DNA from: Rana temporaria
Lineage: Eukaryota; Chordata; Amphibia; Anura; Ranidae
Length of the DNA: 64,000 nt
Reading direction: 5' to 3'
Assembly: GCF_905171775.1 (NCBI RefSeq)
Contig: NC_053501.1
Location: 16,960,254 to 17,024,253 of the forward strand
This document shows, in pieces, positions 50,701 through 62,735 of this stretch. Each line of letters opens with the position of its first letter. The first letter of the stretch is position 1. Both the position numbers and the translations under genes were made by a program. A model generated the notes under the pieces. It was not told the DNA's origin. It made no database searches and saw nothing but the letters and a program-made list of their open reading frames with translations.

Positions 50701-52377
50701 TACACGTCCTTTATTTAAAAAGTAAAAACCTACTTACAGCATTAAAGTGCAATACAGGCGTGTAAAAACAAATGCCGGCCGGCATAGACAGGAGCCCTTC
50801 CTCCTCGTGAGAACGCGGTGACGTTACTGCACGCCGTTAACCCAGACGCGTTTCGTCATACGTTGACGTTTTCAATGGGAAACCTTTTCAATGTATTTAT
50901 TGGATCGCATGTCGACCGGTGTTAACGAACCCATCGTGGGTAATGGATGGTCCGATCGGGTCGCCTAGAAAACTGACAGGTGGACCCGATCAGTTCGCCT
51001 GTTTGATTCATTCAGAAGTCTTTTTTTAAATATCTGTGCAGCTTTTATTAAAATAAACCCTGGTGATCCTATCACAAAGGTCCTTGTTCAGACCTTTCCT
51101 GTTATTGGGTGACAACACTATGTCCCTGCCTTCTAACTGTGGTCTTATGTTGTCACCCTGCCATACAAGCTTCCAATCGAGACTCAAATTGCCTGTTTCA
51201 GCATGCATTACCACAGGCATGGTCCACTATTGTTACCAACAAGAAACCTATGAAATTCAATAGACTGCATATAGACTGGAAGGAATTGCAAGGAGGCTAC
51301 AAGTTCATCAGCAGCACTGAGATGTAGCAAGGGATGAAGAAGTAAAAAACATGGATTGTTGTTTTTATTTTTTATTTTTTTATTATGTCAGTTGTTTATA
51401 CTACACAGTGTACAGAGTAAATGAAATGTTCTCCTGTTTGCAGTTCATGAAATTAAACACGATTTATCACATGATACGCTGCACCTTTAGCGCACATAGT
51501 TAGAAAACTTTGGTACAGTGCAGAAGAACTGTGCTCATCTCCCTGTTTCTCCCTTTCCAAGTTTCTCCATATCCAAAATCTGAGCCTCATTCTTATAGCT
51601 GTTGTGGAAGACTACCTGCATTACGTCACGTCCCTTTGTTGCAAATAACTTGTGTCACACTCAAACAAAGTAATTCTTTGATTTGACCCTTCTCAAACCA
51701 ATTCCTGGGCTGTACTAATTTTTTTTTATAAACAAAGAGTTTACTCTTGGGACCAAATGTTCTCAAACATTGTGCTTCTTGTACAAGCTTTTGTCTTGTA
51801 TGTGAATGAAATTGTTTGGTACATTGAAGATGCCCTTTACATTCTTGAGGACATCCCCACTTCATTAGGGTGACCTCTACATTGATGAGGCTGTACCGTA
51901 CATTGTTGATGTCCTGGTGACCATATCGCCTATAAGAATCTCCTTTTACCAGTGCCGTAGCATAGTGTGGGCATTGCTACACGTCAGGTGTCTGCAGTTC
52001 TTATGTTGTTGCCTCCACATTTATCCTAAGTGACCCTCTTCATCCTGCACAGCTCTGCCAGAGGCCATGGTAAGCTGTGGCATAGTATAGCTTCCTAATT
52101 TTAAGTGGAACCAAGTACCATCGTTTTTAAGTTTGTAGTGCACATAGGTCTGTTGCACCTGATCTCCCTTTCCTCATATTGATATGCATTGATGATATTG
52201 TTGAGGATGAGCCGAACATTGTTGAGGATGTCTCCTACAGTCATAAAGATGCCAAATACATTGCTGAAAATGTTCCATACATTGAGAATGAGCATGGAGA
52301 AGTTTGCTGTGATATACCTGATAAAATTCCTATGATAAAGCATGCATACACAATCACTATGTACACGACAAGTTCAC
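50701..52377. other. No recognisable feature
   Basis: Mostly AT-rich unique sequence. Degenerate CATTG(A/T)TGAGGATG-like units at 51830-51910 and 52190-52300 hint at an old tandem repeat. Confidence 0.35.
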
Positions 52378-52651
52378 TTAACCACTTAAGCCCCGAACCT
52401 TTAGGCAGCTAAATGCCCAGGCCAGGTTTTGCGATTCGGCACTGCGTTGCTTTAACAGACAATTGCGCGGTCGTGCGACGTGGCTCCCAAACAAAATTGG
52501 CGTCCTTTTTTCCCCACAAATAGAGATTTCTTTTGGTGGTATTTGATGACCTCTGCGGTTTTAATTTTTTGCGCTATAAACAAAAATAGAGCGACAATTT
52601 TGAAAAAAATTCAATATTTTTTACTTTTTGCTATAATAAATATCCCCCAAA

Positions 52652-52690
<39 letters not shown>

Positions 52691-53421
52691 TATAAAAAAA
52701 ATGTTTCCTCAGTTTAGGCCGATACGTATTCTTCTACCTATTTTTGGTAAAAACAATCGCAATAGGCGTTTATCAATTGGTTTGCGCAAAATTTATAGCG
52801 TTTACAAAATAGGGGATAGTTTTATTGCATTTTTATTAATAATTTTTTTTTACTACTAATGGCGGCGATCAGAGATTTTGTTTCCTGACTGCGACATTAT
52901 GGCGGACACTTCGGACAATTTTGACACATTTTTGGGACCATTGTCATTTTCACAGCAAAAAATGCATTTAAATTGCATTGTTTATTGTGAAAATGACAGT
53001 TGCAGTTTGGGAGTTAACCACAGGGGGCGCTGTAGGAGTTAGTGTTCACTTAGTGTGTGTTTACAACTGTAGGGGGGTGTGGCTGTAGGACTGACGTCAT
53101 CGATCGAGTCTCCCTATATAAGGGATCACTCGATCGATGCGGCCGCCACAGTGAAGCACGGGGAAGCCGTGTTTACATACGGCTCTCCCCGTTCTTCAGC
53201 TCCGGGGAATGATCGCGACGGAGCGGCTATGAACGAATAGCCGCGCCGTCGTCCCGGATCGCTCCCCGCGGGAATCCGACCGCCGCATGTAGCGGGGGGG
53301 GGGGGGGTTACCGATCGGACCCCCCACCCGCTAGAAGGCAAGGGCGTACCTGTACGCCCATTTGCCTGTACGTGCCATTCTGTGGACGTACATATACATG
53401 CGGCGGTCGGGAAGTGGTTAA
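52378..53421 (+). mobile_element. TTAACCACTT-family element, complete reference copy
   Basis: TTAA at 52378-52381 and 53418-53421, inverted ends TTAACCACTTAAGCC and GGGAAGTGGTTAA. Landmarks in order: CGTTGCTTTAACAGACAATT, GTCGTGCGACGTGGCTCCC, TTTCTTTTGGTGGTATTTG, GCGCTATAAAC, an (AT)n tract (52654-52692), TTTAGGCCGATACGTATTC, GGCGGCGATCAGAG, GTTAACCACAGGGGGCG, CTATATAAGGGATCACTCG hairpins and a G12 run near 53287-53299. No transposase, so non-autonomous; TTAA target suggests piggyBac mobilisation. Confidence 0.88.
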
Positions 53422-53429
53422 TGGCATTC

Positions 53430-54255
53430 AGATTATGAACTCTCTTCAGAGTATTCTGCCCCACCTGTTACAGATCTCTTGTTTCTTAGTGCATGGCAGC
53501 ACATTCATGTATATTAATGTGAGATCGACATGACTTAGGCATGCAGTAAGCCTGTGATTATAAGATTTTCTCTGTATTTGTGTCTTGGCACAGTGCTGGC
53601 TTGTGCAATCGTTTTTATTCCAATGTGACTGATCCTGGGTATTGCATCGCACATAAAAATGGCTGTTGAAGAATGCCAAAAAGCATGTGGTTAACATAAT
53701 TTATGTTGGGTAGTATAAGTGCATAGTTCTCCACCAAGGCTGCACATCCATTTTTCCACCTGGTGATCAGATTTAAAAATCAGAGATATGTCCTACAGGC
53801 CAAGGCTGACACGTGTTGATGGCTGAACAAGAATAGGACCAGCCAGAAGTTGCCTAGCTGCATTAATATATAGTGCCCGTGCTCAGGTGTTCTTGGGTAA
53901 AGTATAATCACAGGCAGTGAGACATTTCCCGATCCTGCACAGATTGGAAAATGTCTCATTGCCTGTGAGTAGTGCTGCGCAGTGTAAGCTTCTTGGCAGT
54001 CTGAGGCATGTGGAGCTGCAAACACACCTGAGCCCACCCTAAACAGACACAGGTAGGCTACATTGTTGGGCACAGTTGAAGCGGCATTGATGGACACAGG
54101 TAGGCTTTATTGTTGGGCATAGGTGAGGCTGCACTAATGGGCACTGATAATTGTTGTTAAATGTTTTATGCAGAATTAAGTTAAAAAATAAATATTAAGT
54201 GTCATTTCATAAGAGAATTTATGAGGGAGTGTTTAGGGGGCAACTGGTGGCAAGT
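53430..54255. repeat. Mostly unannotated; short tandem repeat 54040-54150
   Basis: GACACAGGTAGGCT(A/T)(C/T)ATTGTTGGGCA occurs at about 54047 and 54092, followed by GGCACTGATAATTG. An inverted pair AATGTCTCA(C/T)TGCCTGTGA lies near 53910-53970. The segment AAATGTTTTATGCAGAATTAAGT (54157-54180) recurs at 63746-63770. Confidence 0.45.
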
Positions 54256-54263
54256 AACCCTTA

Positions 54264-54669
54264 TGCCGCGTACACACGGTCGTTTTTTGTGATGAAATAA
54301 AAGTATGTTTTTCATCATGAAAAAAAAACGAAGTTTTTCTAACTTCATCATAAAAAACAACGTTGCCCACACACCATCATTTTCTGAAAATGCTCTAGCA
54401 AAGCGCGTTTACGTACAACACGTACGACGGCACTCTGTTCCATTCAAGCTCCTGTCTCATAACTTGCTTATGAGCATGCGCGGGTTTAAAACTTAGTTTT
54501 AGCCCACACACGATCATTTTTTTATGACACAAAAAAACGACATTTTGAAAAACGAAATTGAAGCATATTCGATTTTTTTTTTGGTCGTTTTTTAGAAGAC
54601 AAAAAACGATGACGTTTTTAAAAACATTGTTTTATTTCATCACAAAAAACCGGCCATGTGTACGCGGCA
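54264..54669. mobile_element. PIF/Harbinger-type MITE, 406 bp
   Basis: Flanked by TTA at 54261-54263 and 54670-54672. Ends TGCCGCGTACACACGG and CCATGTGTACGCGGCA. Arms with repeated TTTTTTGTGATGAAATAAAA motifs face TTATTTCATCACAAAAAA. The centre GCTCCTGTCTCATAACTTGC is shared with 56567-56892. Confidence 0.92.
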
Positions 54670-54741
54670 TTAAGGCCTGGCTAGTAGCTCAGAACTTGGA
54701 ATTTTGAGCCCTGCTCTATACACATTACAAATCCCATATAG

Positions 54742-55412
54742 CTAGATTCAGGTAGAGTTAGGTCGGCGTATCAGTAGATACGCCGACCTAATTCTGAATC
54801 TGCGCCGACCTAGGTTTAAGTGTATTCTCAAACAGAGATACACTTAAACCTATCTAAGATACTATCTTAGGGTGCAATATTTTGGCTGGCCGCTAGGTGG
54901 CATTTCCATTGCGGTCGGCGTAGAATAAGTAAATCACTAGTTACGCCTATTCACGTATGTACGCCCGGCCGACGCAGTACAGATACACCGTTTCCGTAAA
55001 GCATTATCAGGCCTAAAGTTATTCCATCAAATAGTTGGAATAGTAATGTTAAAGTATGGCCGCCGTTCCCGCTTCGAAATTTTACGTTGTTTGCGTAAGT
55101 CGTCCGTGAATAGGGATTTACGTTGTTTACGTCCACGTCTAAATCAATAGGCCTGTGCGGCGGACTTAGCCGCAATGCACACTGGGAAATGTAGGCGAAC
55201 GGGGCATGCGCAGTTGCAAAAAAACGTCAATCACGTCGGGTCAAAGCATATTAACATAAAACACGCCCCCTCAGCCGAATTTGAATTAGGCGCGCTTGCG
55301 CCCGCCGCATTTACGCTACGTTGCCGTAAGTTAGGAGGCAAGTACTTTGAGAATTACAGTACTTGCCTCTCTGACTTAAGGCGGCGTAGCGTAAATACGC
55401 TAAGCTACGCCG
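54742..55412 (+). mobile_element. GCGTAGC-rich family element, copy with left end
   Basis: Begins CTAGATTCAG with a strong hairpin (TAGGTCGGCGTATC / GATACGCCGACCTA), passes GGCCGCTAGGTGG, TTTACGTTGTTTGCG and ACGCCCCCTCAGCCGAATTTG, and ends GGCGGCGTAGCGTAAATACG...TACGCCGCC, where a TTAA MITE is inserted. The right terminus is not seen beyond the MITE. Confidence 0.75.
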
Positions 55413-55838
55413 CCTTAAAGAGGAGTTCCACCTAAAAATGGAACTTCCTCTTAACCCACTCCTCGCCCCCTTTACATGCCACATTTGGCATGTAATTTTT
55501 TGGGGGGGGAGTGGGGGCTTCAGGAGAAGGGGACTTCCTGTCCCACTTCCGCCGAGGGGCTGGAAAGGCGATTAGCTTAATCGCCTTTTCACAGCCCCTC
55601 CCTGTAGGCGAGCGCCTGTCCAATCGGACGGCGCCGCTCGCGCATGCGAAGTGCCGCTCGCGCATGCGCAGTGGGTGCCCGGCCGTGAAGCCGAAAGCTG
55701 TCACTGCCGGGTGCCCACACTAGAAATGAAGACGCCGGCCGGCGAGGAGCGGAGCCCCGGCCGGCGCGTCGCTGGAGCCGTGGAGCAGGTAAGTGTCCGT
55801 TTATTAAAAGCCAGCAGCTACATTCCTACATACGGTGG
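55413..55838. mobile_element. TTAAAGAGG-type MITE, copy 3 (right end lost)
   Basis: Starts TTAAAGAGGAGTTCCACC. Includes GACATGCCA-like ACATGCCACATTTGGCATGT, CACTTCCTGTCCCACTTCC mirrored in GGACTTCCTGTCCCACTTCC, GCGCATGCG repeats, and GGTAAGTGTCCGTTTATTAA followed by GCCAGCAGCTACA, then stops. Same family as 6968-7451 and 41058-41490. Confidence 0.75.
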
Positions 55839-55839
55839 G

Positions 55840-56470
55840 ACCAAGGAAAATGAATGTAGTCACCATCTAACAGAAAGTTGGTTCACAGCAGCAAAATAAA
55901 GATATTCTGAAGAGGCTGAGAGCAATCGAAGAAACTTTTATTTTTGATTTAAGAATACATATGTGAAATTGAACTTTTTTAATCCAGAGTTTAGCGTTTC
56001 TTTAACACTCCTCTCTAGGCAAAAGCAACACCCCTTGTGTATTATGTGACCATTTTCATATCCTGCAATAGAGTGACCACTTTCTTTCACGGTACTTACT
56101 ATATCCAAGTATGAGCAGCATTCTCAGCCTTGTTCGTGACTATACAGAACATCTCCCCCCCCTCTTCTTCTACATTACATAAATTTGAAGTGTTCTGATA
56201 GCAAGGAAGAATGCTAACTGATACAAATGCAGCAAAGGCACAGGAAGTTATCAGCTCACAATGTTTTTTTGCAAGATCAACATTTACTTTTGCACTTGTC
56301 AAATAGAAAACACTATCAATGGTATATTCAACCGACCAAAAGGGGACAAATAAGAGAAGTTCATTATTAGGGTTTACATACACTTTAATATGCATAAATG
56401 TGAACTGGATGACCTACATTATTTGCTTGAAGTGTATTTAAAAACAATTGTGTGGTTTTTCCTTTTACGC
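55840..56470. other. No recognisable feature
   Basis: Unique-looking sequence without exon-like similarity. Confidence 0.35.
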
Positions 56471-56566
56471 CTAAGGGTTAAGCCCCATACACACTATCTG
56501 TTGTTTTTCTCTTTAGGTTTACCAAAACCATCTAATATGAGGTCAAACCTTTAACATGTGTACACA

Positions 56567-56892
56567 CACGACCATAATGTCCTAGAAAAAAGTATTTTTT
56601 TCTACGTCATTCTTGACAAGACTGCCTTGCATACACGTGATTGTATAAAAAAAAATGCTCGAGCAAAACGCGGTGACGTACAACACTATAAAGGGGAAGT
56701 TCCATTTAGATGGCGCCACCCTTTGTGCTGCTTTTGCTGATTTTGTGTTGGTAAAAGTTTGTTGAGGGACGATTCACGCTTTTCAGTCTGTTACAGCGTG
56801 ACGAATTTGCTATCTCCATTACAGATGCTAGTTTTACCAGAACGAGTGCTCCCGTCTCATAACTTGCTTCTGAGCATGCGCGTTTTTCACGT
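56567..56892. mobile_element. Harbinger-like MITE fragment
   Basis: ACACACGACCATAATG...ACTATAAAGGGGAAGTTCC...CGTCTCATAACTTGCTTCTGAGCATGCGCG matches the inner part of 54264-54669. One terminus is missing. A GCCCCATACACACTATC stretch at 56482-56500 may belong to a second related end. Confidence 0.5.
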
Positions 56893-57480
56893 CGTGGGCG
56901 CATATTTACGCTGGCCGCAAGTGGCGCTCCCATTGATTTCCTATTCAAATATGGAAATGAGGGAGATACGTCGATTCACGAACGTACTTGCGCCCGGCGC
57001 ATAATATACGCGGTTTGCAAAGTCATACGTCCGGCGTAAAGTTATTCCCCATATATGAGGCGCAACTCATGCTAAGGTATGGACCAGGGAACACAGCCGT
57101 CGTATTTTACGTAGTTTACGTAGTATGTGAATAGGGCTGGGCGTAGGTTACGTTCACGTCGTAGGCAGTGATCCGTCGTATCTTAGGGAGTAGTTCCGAC
57201 GTGATTCTGAGCATGCGCTTTGGGATACGTCCACGGGACGGCGCATGCGCTGTTCATTTTAAGTACTTGTATGGCACTCGGCCCATCATTTGCATGGGGT
57301 CACGCCTCATTAGCATCCACTTGCACCTACGACGGCTTACGCCGAGGGAACCCAGTGCAGTTTAAGAGGCAAGTGCTTTGTGAATTTGGTGCTTGCCTCT
57401 CTGTGCTTCGTCGGCGCAGCGTATATTGGATACGCTACGCCGGCATAAATATGCGCCAATGTATGTGAATCCGGGCCTTA
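56893..57480 (+). mobile_element. GCGTAGC-rich family element, right end present
   Basis: GGGCGCATATTTACGCTGGC, CAAATATGGAAATGAGGGAG, CATACGTCCGGCGTAAAG, AGGCAAGTGCTTTGTGAAT and GCGCAGCGTATATTGGATAC lead to the end TGTGAATCCGGGCC. Left end missing, replaced by the Harbinger-like fragment. Confidence 0.7.
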
Positions 57481-57489
57481 GTGTATGTG

Positions 57490-58720
57490 TTACGTTGGCG
57501 GGAAGGGGTTAATCATTTATAAAGTCTCATTTACACAGTTGCTGAGTCTCATAGGCTATGACTGGACCTTATGTGGCTTGAGCCACTACCCATGTAAGCG
57601 CAAGGCAAAGCAGTGGCTGCAAGGACACTGCCACTCATCTCAATTTGAAACACTGATTCACATGTAAATGAGGCCTTAACATTTAAACTGCCTGTTAGTT
57701 CATAAGTTGTAATTACTGATATGTCCATGAATCCCACATCATTTTCTCTGTATGCAGTAACCCCTAGTAATCTTCTTCTTTTTTTCTTTCTTTGATCTGC
57801 TTATTGTTTATCATACTATGATATAAAGAGCATTGGCTCTGTCCTCTGATTTGTATCAGAATTGTTCTCCATTATGAGAGCAGTGGCATATCTTGTGCTT
57901 GTGTACTTGGTGTTGTGTGACAGACAAAGCACAAAGTACACTTTGCTGCCACCATACAATACGCACAGTACTGAGCACAATATCTCGCCCTGCACTCAGC
58001 TGCGATTCCCAGGCCTGTTACATCAGTTCTGGTTAGTTACCAGTGCAAAACATAATGTTACGTAATGGAACTGGCTCAATTGTCCTCTTCCAGTTTCTAA
58101 GAATACAAAGTATTCCAGCGCTTAGCCAAGCCAACATTTTTTTTTTTCCCCTCTGTCTTGCGTGCAGCCGATACCGCCCCGCTCTAATCACGTCAGACTG
58201 AGCTGCGGCTGCCATGCCAGCTCGCCCTGGGCACAGCGACTCTTGGCTGGCTCTGGAGCCGTCTAATGCTGGCATCTCTTGTGTGACGGCTGCAGTCTGA
58301 ACCTTCCAGAACAGAGAATTTCCGCTTCATCTCTTGCTCCAGGCCAGCTGCTGGTTCAGGGCTAGGACTAGATAGATGCTTGTCCTTTGTAACACTTGCA
58401 ACAATTCACCTCATGTTCCCAACACCTCCTGTGATTTGTGACAATTTATGTTTCCGCTTATTGATCTGGTCTGAATTGTGAGTGCCAGTGTCACTTAAAG
58501 GAGCACTAAACAGAAATTAGAAAATTACTTTATTGCACATGTTTTTGAATGGTACTCGTAGTGCTTTTATATAGTCTTTATACCTGCAGAGAAACTGCAA
58601 TATGTTATACTGTATTAGTGTAATGTTTTATTGTAGACCAGCGGTGAGCAACTTTTGATATAGGGGAACTCCAAGTGCGGCTCCTAACATTTGGTGAATG
58701 TAATACTACAAAATTCAAAT
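57490..58720. other. No recognisable feature
   Basis: GACCAGCGGTGAGCAACTTTTG at 58637 resembles a hAT end but no partner was found. No supported gene. Confidence 0.35.
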
Positions 58721-58724
58721 GTGG

Positions 58725-59254
58725 ATGATGTGGGCGTGCTTTATTTAAATTAATTGTGACCCCACGTATTTGACATTTTTTACGAACGGCGCATGAAAAA
58801 ATCGAAATTACGCCGCAAATCGTCAATGCTTTAGACGTGAACATAACTTACGTACAGCTCTATACGCAAACAACGTAACATTTTCTAAATTCGATGCGGG
58901 AATGACGTCCATACTTAACATAGGATACGCCTCATATAGCAGGGGTAACTTTACACCGGAAAAAGCCTAACGTAAACGACGTAAAAAAATGCACCGGGCG
59001 GACGTACGTTTCTGAATCGGCGTATCTACCCAATTAGCATATTCCTCGCGTAAATCGACAGAAGCTCCACCTAGCGGCCAGCGTAAATATGCAACTAAGA
59101 TACGACGGCGTAAGAGACTTACGCCAGTCGGATCTTAGCCTAATTTCGGCGTATCTTGCTTTCTGAATACAGAAAGAAGATACGCCGGCGCAGCTTTGAA
59201 TTTTACGCGGCGTATCAATAGATACGCCAACGTAAATTCTTTCTGAATCTAGCC
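58725..59254 (-). mobile_element. GCGTAGC-rich family element, inverted copy
   Basis: The terminus at the right (...TTTCTGAATCTAG) is the inverse of CTAGATTCAG at 54745. Hairpin GGCGTATCAATAGATACGCC near 59209-59228, GCTCCACCTAGCGGCCAGCG, CAACGTAACATTTTC and TACTTAACATAGGATACGCC follow in reverse order. The other end is lost. Confidence 0.78.
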
Positions 59255-59579
59255 CTATGTCTACAATTCATGATACATTAGTGTGATGTTCAGTGGGAAG
59301 AATGCTGCTTGCCACTTGTGGTGATTGGGAGGAATAAGCCCTCATTGGTCAGTGGTGTCAAAGGGAAGTTATCTGAGAGGCAGAAATTAATCAAGTAACC
59401 TCTAGCAATCTCTAGAGCAGGGGTCTCAAACTCAAATTACCTGAGGGACACAAGACAAGTTTTTATATCCCATGGGGGGCCGCATACAAACTTTCAAACT
59501 TCAAAAACAACAGTACTGGTGTCAGCGAACGCATTATTAACCTCCAGCACTGGTGTGAGCGGACGCATTATTAACCCTG

Positions 59580-59832
59580 ACCACTACACTGCACACTACA
59601 CACTGACCACTACACACTGACCACTACACTGCACACTACACACTGACCACTACACTGCACACTACACACTGACCACTACACTACACACTGACCACTGAAC
59701 AATACACACTGACCACTACACTACACACTGACCACTACACTACACACTGACCACTACACTACACACTGACCACTACACTACACACTGACCACTACACTAC
59801 ACACTGACCACTACACTACACACTGACCACTC
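59580..59832. repeat. Minisatellite of CACTACACACTGAC units
   Basis: About 14-28-bp units, GACCACTACAC(T/TGCACACTACAC) alternating; at least twelve ACTGACCACTACAC repeats, inside the hAT element. Confidence 0.93.
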
Positions 59833-59837
59833 ACCAT

Positions 59838-60637
59838 CAGGGCACAGCACATCAGGGCACAGAGCCCAGCACATCAGGGCACAGCGCACATCAGGGTACA
59901 GAGCCCAGGACATCAGGGCACAGCGCACATCAGGGTACAGGGCACAGCGCACATCAGGGTACAGGGCACAGCACATCAGGCCACATCAGGGTATAGGGCA
60001 TGGCACATCAGGACAAGGCACATGGCATATCAGGGCATAGCACATCAGGGTACAGAGCCCAGCACATCAGGGTACATGGGGCACATCAGAGCACATGGGG
60101 CACAATCGGGGCACATCAGGGTACATGCGGTGCATCAGAGTACATGGAGCACATGGGGCACATCAGGGTACATGGGGCACATTAAGGCACATCAGGGTAC
60201 ATGGGGCACATTAAGGCACATCAGGGTGCATGGGGCACATTAAGGCACATCAGCGTACATGGGGCACATTAAGGCACATCAGGGTACATGGGGCGCATTA
60301 AGGCACATCAGGGTACATGGGGCACATTAAGGCACATCAGGGTGCATGGGGCACATTAAGGCACATCAGGGTGCATGGGGCACATCCACGGTACATGGGG
60401 CATATGAGGGCACAATCGGGGTACATGGGGCACAATCGGGGTACATGGGGGCACAATCAGGGTACATGGGGGAACAATCAGGGTACATGGGGGAACAATC
60501 AGGGTACATGGGGCACAATCAGGGTACATGGGGCACATGGAGGCACAATCGGGGTACATGGGGCACAATCAGGGTACATGGGGGCCCAATCAGGGCACAT
60601 TCAGGGTACATGGGGCACAATCACGGCACATGTCAGT
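59838..60637. repeat. Minisatellite of CATCAGGGTACATGGGGCA units
   Basis: About 800 bp of 19-30-bp units, changing along the array from CACATCAGGGCACAG to CATCAGGGTACATGGGGCACATTAAGG and then CAATC(A/G)GGGTACATGGGG. Open frames with Gly-Thr-Trp-Gly-His repeats are artefacts. Confidence 0.93.
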
Positions 60638-60665
60638 GTTTACTCTGTGTTTTTTTTCTTCACAA

Positions 60666-60893
60666 GCAGAGTAGCGCAGGAAGCGTCTGTCATAAGTTCA
60701 CTTCTCAGTCTCACGCTGCAGCTGCTCCTCGCCCCCCGGCGGCCCCCCCCCCCTCTTCTCGTCCATCCCAGGTGATATCACAAGCAAATGTGATTGGACG
60801 AGAAGAGAGGAGGGGCGCCGGGGGGTGGGGAGCAGCCGCAGCGTGAGACTGAGAAGTGAACTTATGACAGAGACGCTTCCTGCGCTACTCTGC
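60666..60893. repeat. 228-bp palindrome within the hAT element
   Basis: GCAGAGTAGCGCAGGAAGCG and its complement CGCTTCCTGCGCTACTCTGC form the outer ends; TTCACTTCTCAGTCTCACGC faces GCGTGAGACTGAGAAGTGAA. The centre is near 60780 (GATATCACAAGCAAATGTGATT). Confidence 0.9.
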
Positions 60894-61053
60894 ATGTGAA
60901 GGAAATTTACTCCCCCCACTCCCGCAGCACCCCCTGCCCTGCCTGCGGGCCATTTTCAACCAGTCCGCGGGCCGGTACTTTGAGACCACTGCTCTAGAGG
61001 AACCCTGGCTAAGAAACCCTGGTATAGAGGTTGGATTAAATATTTATTGCTGT

Positions 61054-61140
61054 ATTACCATAGGTGTGAGCAGCTTATTGCATTAGGGTGTGCACCCCAG
61101 AGCTCAAACACGTATGAATGTGTGTGTGTGTATATAATAT
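61054..61140. repeat. Repeat fragment with GT/AT tract
   Basis: GCAGCTTATTGCATTAGGGTG and CACCCCAGAGCTCAAACACG match 36375-36420; followed by a short GT and AT tract. Same unnamed repeat as there. Confidence 0.6.
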
Positions 61141-61153
61141 ATACTGTAGAGGT

Positions 61154-61330
61154 TGGTGTCGGTAGGACAGTGGATGGTGTCGGTAGGACGGTGGATGGTG
61201 TCGGTAGGACGGTGGATGGTGTCGGTAGGACAGTGGATGGTGTCGGTAGGACAGTGGATGGTGTCGGTAGGACAGTGGATGGTGTCGGTCAGTAGAGCAG
61301 TGGATTGTGTCAGTAGGGCAGTGGATGGTA
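61154..61330. repeat. 21-bp minisatellite GGTGTCGGTAGGACAGTGGAT
   Basis: About eight units with the third-position differences ACAG/ACGG. Because 21 is a multiple of three the array is open in several frames (Val-Ser-Val-Gly-Gln-Trp-Met); no start, signal or context supports translation. Confidence 0.93.
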
Positions 61331-61334
61331 TAAG

Positions 61335-62735
61335 AAGGTTTTTTTTTGTTTTTTTTTGGGAGCCCCGTCTGTGAAATATCATGAGTCTAAACAGACCGCT
61401 GATGTCTTACTTTTGAGCCATAGAAAGAGACTAAAGACATAAATTACCAATTCCCTTTCTTTGCAGCCTCAGCTTCACTGGACAGTGATTGAATGAGCCG
61501 TGTACTGTGTTGAGCAACCTCTCATTTTCATTCACAAACGGAAGCATAGTAAACACAGTTCTATGCTTCAGGTAACAATGAACACAGAGAGTGATCGGTA
61601 CTAATACAGCAGGGGGAATCTGTGCCACATGCTGTGATTAGGTTGTGCCCAGGTACACCCGGTACACCCCATGCGCACAACTATGCATCTAACGCTTTTG
61701 ATAGTCCATGCATCAGTCAAAAAATGAGGGGCAACTGAGAAGGAAAGTGGAACAGAGTGATTTAGATCCAAATGTGAGACAGTCCCTTTCAAATTAGGGA
61801 ACAATTAGGAGCTATTATCATGTGACAAAGATGCAGCTGTGAAAATCCTGCTGAATCTGTTTTTATAAAGGTAAAATTAATAAACCCTTTGGTTGCAATA
61901 TTTCTTGGAAGTTATCTGACAGATTTCTCTTGTGGCCCGGAGTTACTGTCAAGGGAGAGATTTGGGAACAGCTGGCCAGAGATCAGTCCAATTTGGTTCT
62001 CGGGGATGTCAGGTTGCAGTCAGCTCTGGAGAGGTCCAGGCGTGATCTGTTCCTTCATCATGAAGTATATCTGGCTGACTGATTAGAGAGAGCGGGCTAT
62101 GCTGCTGCCTGTTATCCCAGCTCAATTATCCGTAACTAATTGCCACTTTCCCACATCTACAAGAGACGGCAGCTGCCTGCCCCCTTCCCGGCTACAGCAG
62201 TGCTGTGCCATGAACTATTGTGCTGAGGAGGAGACTGTTCCAAAATGAGAACACCTTGGCAGGACTGCTGTGCATGCGATCGGAGGGGCAGCATGGGAAG
62301 TCTGGACCCTGTTTGATGCCAATGTTCTTTATTATCTACTAATGGGATCTGGAGCTGGTCCTGCATAAGGTGCTTCGAGGTCACCCTACCTAAGTGCCAG
62401 AGGGTTCCCTGAGGGTAATGTGGCACAACAGGTCAGGTTGCTTCACCAAACGCACACTTTTTGTTATCACTGAAAACAGAAAGCTCTGAAATTGTGCTAA
62501 AGTCCACTGCACATTTTCTAGCAAGATGAATGTAACAGATCTAACATGACACCTATCTAATCTATCTCTAATCAAAGCTGTATCCTGGCCTAGGCCAACA
62601 AGGCCCAGGCCTAGGGCAGCATGGCAAGAGGCCCCGCCGGATTGTGCTACACTGTTAGTGTATCGCAAGCTGCTTTTTGACTGTCCTATCATCCTGGACC
62701 ACAAACCTTCCTCACTGTGCTATATTTTCTGCTGC
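61335..62735. other. No recognisable feature
   Basis: Unique-looking sequence. A GTGCCCAGGTACACCCGGTACACCCCATGCGCACA stretch near 61648-61680 also occurs at 39082-39118, so a small dispersed repeat is present. Confidence 0.35.

Larger units (their letters stand above)
59418..60991. mobile_element. hAT-type element, 1574 bp, perfect TSD, satellite-filled
   Basis: Starts CAGGGGTCTCAAACTCAAAT and ends GGTACTTTGAGACCACTG. Flanked by the exact 8-bp repeat CTCTAGAG (59410-59417, 60992-60999). No transposase. The interior is two minisatellites (59580-59832 and 59838-60637) followed by a 228-bp palindrome (60666-60893). GGGGGGCCGCATAC near the left end and GCGGGCCGGTACTTTG at the right are the conserved subterminal parts. 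Confidence 0.93.

Noticed and set aside
59580..60637. CRISPR-like array of regular repeats
   Set aside because: Units are directly tandem without unique spacers, in a vertebrate-type genome.
60317..60846. 152- and 166-codon Gly-His-Thr-Trp repeat frames
   Set aside because: Minisatellite within a hAT element; no independent support for translation.
61047..61382. Val-Gly-Arg-Thr-Val-Asp-Gly repeat frame
   Set aside because: The 21-bp minisatellite keeps all frames open.
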